Assembly (NCBI RefSeq): GCF_000003815.2
Contig: NC_049995.1
Span: forward strand, 2,576,476 to 2,601,980
DNA: 25,505 nt
Direction: 5' to 3'
Source: Branchiostoma floridae
Lineage: Eukaryota > Chordata > Leptocardii > Amphioxiformes > Branchiostomatidae
In this document: piece after piece, positions 22,735 through 25,505 of the stretch
Layout of the letters: every line of letters starts with the position of its first letter
Numbering within the stretch: the first letter of the stretch is position 1
Notes under the pieces: model-generated
Told to the model about the DNA's origin: nothing
What the model saw: the letters and a program-made list of their open reading frames with translations, nothing else
Database searches by the model: none
Position numbers and translations under genes: made by a program

Positions 22735-25505
22735 CTGTGGGATAATCATAAAACAGTCTTTTATTTATTATCAATATTGTAGAGATATATAACAAATATC
22801 TTACTAGGAATATGATAATAATGCTGACATTGACGTCCTGCATAAGTATTATATATATATATATATAAATGTTACAGTACTGAACAATGATACTGCTGTC
22901 AAGGGTGTTCATGACAAGGGTGTTCAGGACAAAAGATACAAAAAAAGGAATATCTACTGCAGTACCAAGGAAAGCTGCATGTAGGCCCATAATGGACCTT
23001 GACCTTCGTCTTACCAAAAAACTACTCACATGCCAAATATCATTATAATCCATCCAGAAACTTAAGATCTACGCTGACCTAAACATCGGGAAATTTAAAC
23101 GAAAAAACAGAGACACTTTTCATGGAGGTAACAACATGTATTTTGCAAATGTACATGTAACACTGACAATAGTTATACCAGTCAAGCCTCTCTGGAAAAA
23201 TCAAAATGCGCACTCTGGTAGGGAGAACCTTATCTCCCCCACTGGGTGGTATGGGTTAATTGCAGTGCTCCCTCTTGCAATTTTTTTCTGGAAAAAACCC
23301 TGCACCGTGTTGTATTCTATATTCATAATCACCTTGGACAGTCTGGCTCGTGCCTCCATGTGAGCGTCCTCCCCGCAGCCGTGCACCTCAGGCATGTGGT
23401 GACTCAGGCAGTACAACTTACGGCAGTAGGTACAGAACTGACCAACCGTGGCCACGCTATTCTTACATCTCTCGTAATGGCAGCTATGGTCTTCTTTCAC
23501 CACGCGTGCAAGCATTGCATCAAAGTCATCATTCCCATCCTCTTTTTCATCTAGATTTCTACCGCCTTGTTTCTTTTTTCCGCTTTTTGGACGTCTTTTG
23601 TTCTCTTGCCTTGATGATGCTTGCTTAGGGGGTGCTTGCACTTTCTCTCTTGGAGCGTTTGCTGCTTGTAGTTTTCCTTTTAGTTCTGCTACTCTTCGAC
23701 AGTGCATGGTGTGAAGCTCTAGATTAGGTTTAGGCAGTTCTTTTCCACAATGTTCGCATGTGGCGAAGTTTGATGCAAGTGTTTCTGTCTGTTCCTTTTC
23801 TGTTGTTATAGTTTGTTTTTGATTGACTTCTGTGTTATCGTTAGGAATATTTTCTTGGCTGAATTTGTTCTTGTTTCTGTTTCTGTTTCGTTTCCTTTTT
23901 GGTTTGGTGCCCCCAACAGATTCTGAAATTTGCTGTGAGCCATCCTGTTCTATTGTTGGGTTGTTTGCTTTCTGTGTGCCATCCACAGCCTGAAAATAAG
24001 AAAAATGTATTTAATTTACATACAAACTGAATAACTATAATATTCAAGCAGACTTAAGAGCCAAAAAGTATATAGTGATAATGCTTAGAAACCCTACAAT
24101 GTATAATGTTAAAGTATTACCTGTTGATTTTGTAATAATGTCCCTGTTTTAGATTCATCTGACTCTTCTTTCTTCTCTAGTGGTCCAACATCTTCAGAGG
24201 GCTGTGGTTCTTGCTTCACCTCCGCTGTAACATCATCCTTTTCTGTAGTACATGTATCAGCCCCTTTGGTTTGTGTTGATCCTGACGTTTCTTTTGGGGC
24301 CTGTTTTCTGTGCACGTTGACTGGAACATTGCTGTAGTCTGCTGACACTGTCACTTCGCTATCTGTGAAACAGTAAAAAAAAAAAAATGAGGAATGTTCT
24401 TTTTAAGTACATAGTATTTTACATTTAAAACAATGAGGATTGTCAGAGTATCTGTCAGGTACATGTTTTTATACACATAGTCCTCTACACTCACCATAAA
24501 TGATATCTGTCTGTATTGATGAGCACTAATCTGTCAGACCTCCCATGCATACGTACATACAGTAGACATGTAGTCCCCACACTCACCATGCATTACTATG
24601 TTGGATTTAGCAACTGGTCTGACGAATTGACGACACGTCTGTCTTGTGAGACGATCAAACCAAACTCTCATTTATTTTCATAAGTCACCGGTAACGTTCT
24701 CATTTATTTTCATAAGTCATCAGTAACGTTCTATTCGTTCTCGAACTCCATTCGCTACGCTCCACCATGTTCTATCGATACGTTCCGTTACTGTCGCGTT
24801 CTGGCGACCCTTCTTCGAGCGGGTGATCTATACCTGTTCGGGGAAGGGTGTTCTAGAACCGTTAGAACGCGACCAGTAATGTGATTCAAAATAAAAGCAG
24901 TCTTGATTTGATCGTCCTACAAGTGTGACGTTTGTCTTGTGTCTCTGTCTTTGGTCCTCCCTCCAACAACTGTACTGATGAGCGTTTTCATTGCAAGCCC
25001 CTCATTTTTAGACCTGTAGTCTTCCGAAAATAGTTTCATCAGGTTGGTAGATCATAGCACACTAGAGTTTTCTTTTACACAACCAGTTTTTCTCACCCGC
25101 TGACATTTCGATGTCTGTCAGACATCTACCTCAGAGCTTCTAACTGAGGGGGGGTACAAGCTCAGCCACGTTTGGGATAGTGTTCTTGCCGCAAAAGCAC
25201 CCCCTACATTGGCTACATATAGCGGCGAGAAGCAGAACTTCAGTAAGAAGGTCTGAGGAAGATGTCTGACAGACAGCAAAACGTCCAAGGTGAGAAAAAC
25301 TGGTTGTGTATTAAAGAAAACTCTTATGTCCTATGACCTGTAGTCTACTACACATTTCATGTAAACTCACCATTACTGTATTGGTGAGCACTCCTGACCT
25401 CCCCTTGTGTAGACATGTAGTCCATGAGGGATGACAGGAACTTGTGGTGACTGACAGTTTCAGAATCACAGATGATGGCAAGATGTCGGCGTGCCCGTGT
25501 GATGG
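22591..25505 (-). CDS. IGHMBP2: IGHMBP2/SMUBP2-like helicase, C-terminal part (four exons; 5' part outside window)
   Basis: Orthologue of the Upf1-family SF1B helicase IGHMBP2, an ATP-dependent 5'-3' RNA/DNA helicase associated with ribosomes and tRNA in vertebrates. The visible exons are 25371-25505 (partial, helicase motif VI), 24121-24362, 23333-23989 and 22591-22734. All junctions are GT-AG and their phases (1, 0, 0) agree. In order they give the end of the helicase core (TRARRHLAIICDS), a low-complexity linker, a basic KPKRKRNRNRNKNK stretch, a C2HC finger, an AN1 zinc finger, and a Lys-rich C-terminal helix. The recognisable match to the vertebrate protein is strongest in motif VI, AN1 and the last exon. 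The R3H domain normally between helicase and AN1 is not visible. Confidence 0.93.
22848..22867. repeat. (TA)n microsatellite
   Basis: Short alternating TA tract in the last IGHMBP2 intron. Confidence 0.9.
23333..23989 (-). CDS. IGHMBP2: IGHMBP2 exon with basic stretch, C2HC finger and AN1 zinc finger
   Basis: A 657-nt phase 0-0 exon, 219 residues, after CTTATTTTCAG and ending AAG|GTGATT. It contains a basic NLS-like run (KPKRKRNRNRNKNK). Next is a C2HC finger, C-E-H-C-x11-H-x3-C, near residues 78-97. Then comes a Lys/Arg/Gln-rich linker, and finally an AN1 finger with spacing C-x4-C-x10-C-x2-C-x4-C-x2-H-x5-H-x-C (CHYERC ... FCTYC ... YCLSHH ... VHGC). AN1 in IGHMBP2 is a known zinc-binding domain. 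The C2HC resembles TRAFD1/XAF1-type fingers by pattern. Confidence 0.93.
24121..24362 (-). CDS. IGHMBP2: IGHMBP2 linker exon
   Basis: A 242-nt exon after GTTTCACAG, phase 1 in and phase 0 out (CAACAG|GTAATA). About 81 residues of Glu/Lys/Ser/Thr-rich, low-complexity sequence (DSEVTVSADYSNVPVNVHRK ... SEDVGPLEKKEESDESKTG). Probably a disordered linker. No folded domain is recognisable. Confidence 0.85.
24489..24580 (-). pseudogene. Degenerate duplicate of an IGHMBP2 exon 3' end and its donor
   Basis: On the minus strand this intronic stretch contains GGGGACTACATGTCTAC, then GGGAGGTC, AGTGCTCATCAATACAG and ATGGTGAGTGTAGAGG. The order matches the end of the exon at 25371-25505 (ATGGACTACATGTCTACACA, GGGGAGGTCAGGAGTGCTCA, CCAATACAGTAATGGTGAGT) with small insertions. 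Frame is lost. Confidence 0.7.
24666..24729. repeat. 32-bp tandem duplication
   Basis: TCTCATTTATTTTCATAAGT followed by CA(C/T)C(G/A)GTAACGT occurs twice head to tail, at 24666-24697 and 24698-24729, with two substitutions. Confidence 0.95.
25064..25324. mobile_element. 261-bp MITE-like foldback in an IGHMBP2 intron
   Basis: Terminal arms of about 65 bp. The left starts AGAGTTTTCTTTTACACAAC, then CAGTTTTTCTCACC, and ends CTGTCAGACATCT. The right reads inverted from AGATGTCTGACAGACAG through GGTGAGAAAAACTGGTTGTG to AGAAAACTCT. The middle is about 130 bp and noncoding. It ends 47 bases from the donor of the motif VI exon. No clean target duplication seen. Confidence 0.85.
25371..25505 (-). CDS. 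IGHMBP2: IGHMBP2 helicase motif VI exon (partial, runs off the window)
   Basis: The reading frame from the window edge encodes ITRARRHLAIICDSETVSHH, then KFLSSLMDYMSTQGEVRSAH and QYSN, ending one base into a codon at ATG|GTGAGT. T-R-A-R is SF1 motif VI, with the arginine that contacts ATP. The following H-x-A-I-I-C-D-S and G-E-V-R segments match the known end of the IGHMBP2 helicase core. The upstream exon border is outside the window. Confidence 0.93.

Noticed and set aside
1-25505. tRNA or rRNA genes
   Set aside because: I saw no convincing paired A-box and B-box or rRNA core sequence by eye. A covariance-model scan would be needed to exclude them.

Overview
This window looks like an invertebrate deuterostome nuclear genome, most likely amphioxus (Branchiostoma). 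The organism call is inference. It rests on intron-rich genes with GT-AG splicing, one-exon-per-domain immunoglobulin (Ig) architecture, an IGHMBP2 gene with animal-type C-terminal zinc fingers, and introns full of short inverted-repeat (MITE-like) elements. Nothing here is bacterial. Two runs of N (2620-2719, 100 N; 6416-7190, 775 N) are assembly gaps.

Layout. 1-5083: no host gene is supported. It holds direct repeats, a perfect hairpin, TGCTGT-type diverged repeats, a broken LINE reverse transcriptase lying between two inverted arms of a MITE family, and a CA microsatellite. 5084-21469, minus strand: one large gene for a type I membrane receptor or adhesion protein. I reconstructed it exon by exon, with matching splice phases, as: TATA box, signal peptide, nine Ig domains, one fibronectin type III domain, a SEA-type domain interrupted by the large gap, a transmembrane segment and a long cytoplasmic tail. 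The tail carries five exact-length 15-residue repeats, each with a Tyr-x-Asn motif, then an acidic run and a C-terminal class I PDZ-ligand-like end. 22591-25505, minus strand: the last four exons of an IGHMBP2 (SMUBP2) orthologue, running from helicase motif VI through a C2HC finger and an AN1 zinc finger to the stop. Its helicase core lies beyond the window.

Both genes are transcribed leftward. The promoter of the Ig receptor is about 1.1 kb downstream of the IGHMBP2 stop codon. I see no functional link between them. IGHMBP2 is an RNA/DNA helicase; the other gene encodes a surface protein.

The most interesting object is the receptor. Its Ig-FN3-SEA-TM ectodomain is combined with a minisatellite-encoded array of tyrosine motifs. 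The motifs match the known Grb2-SH2 consensus (pY-x-N), and the first two also match a loosely spaced ITAM-like pattern. This suggests a phosphotyrosine docking platform whose copy number could vary between alleles. No database search was possible, so novelty is unproven.
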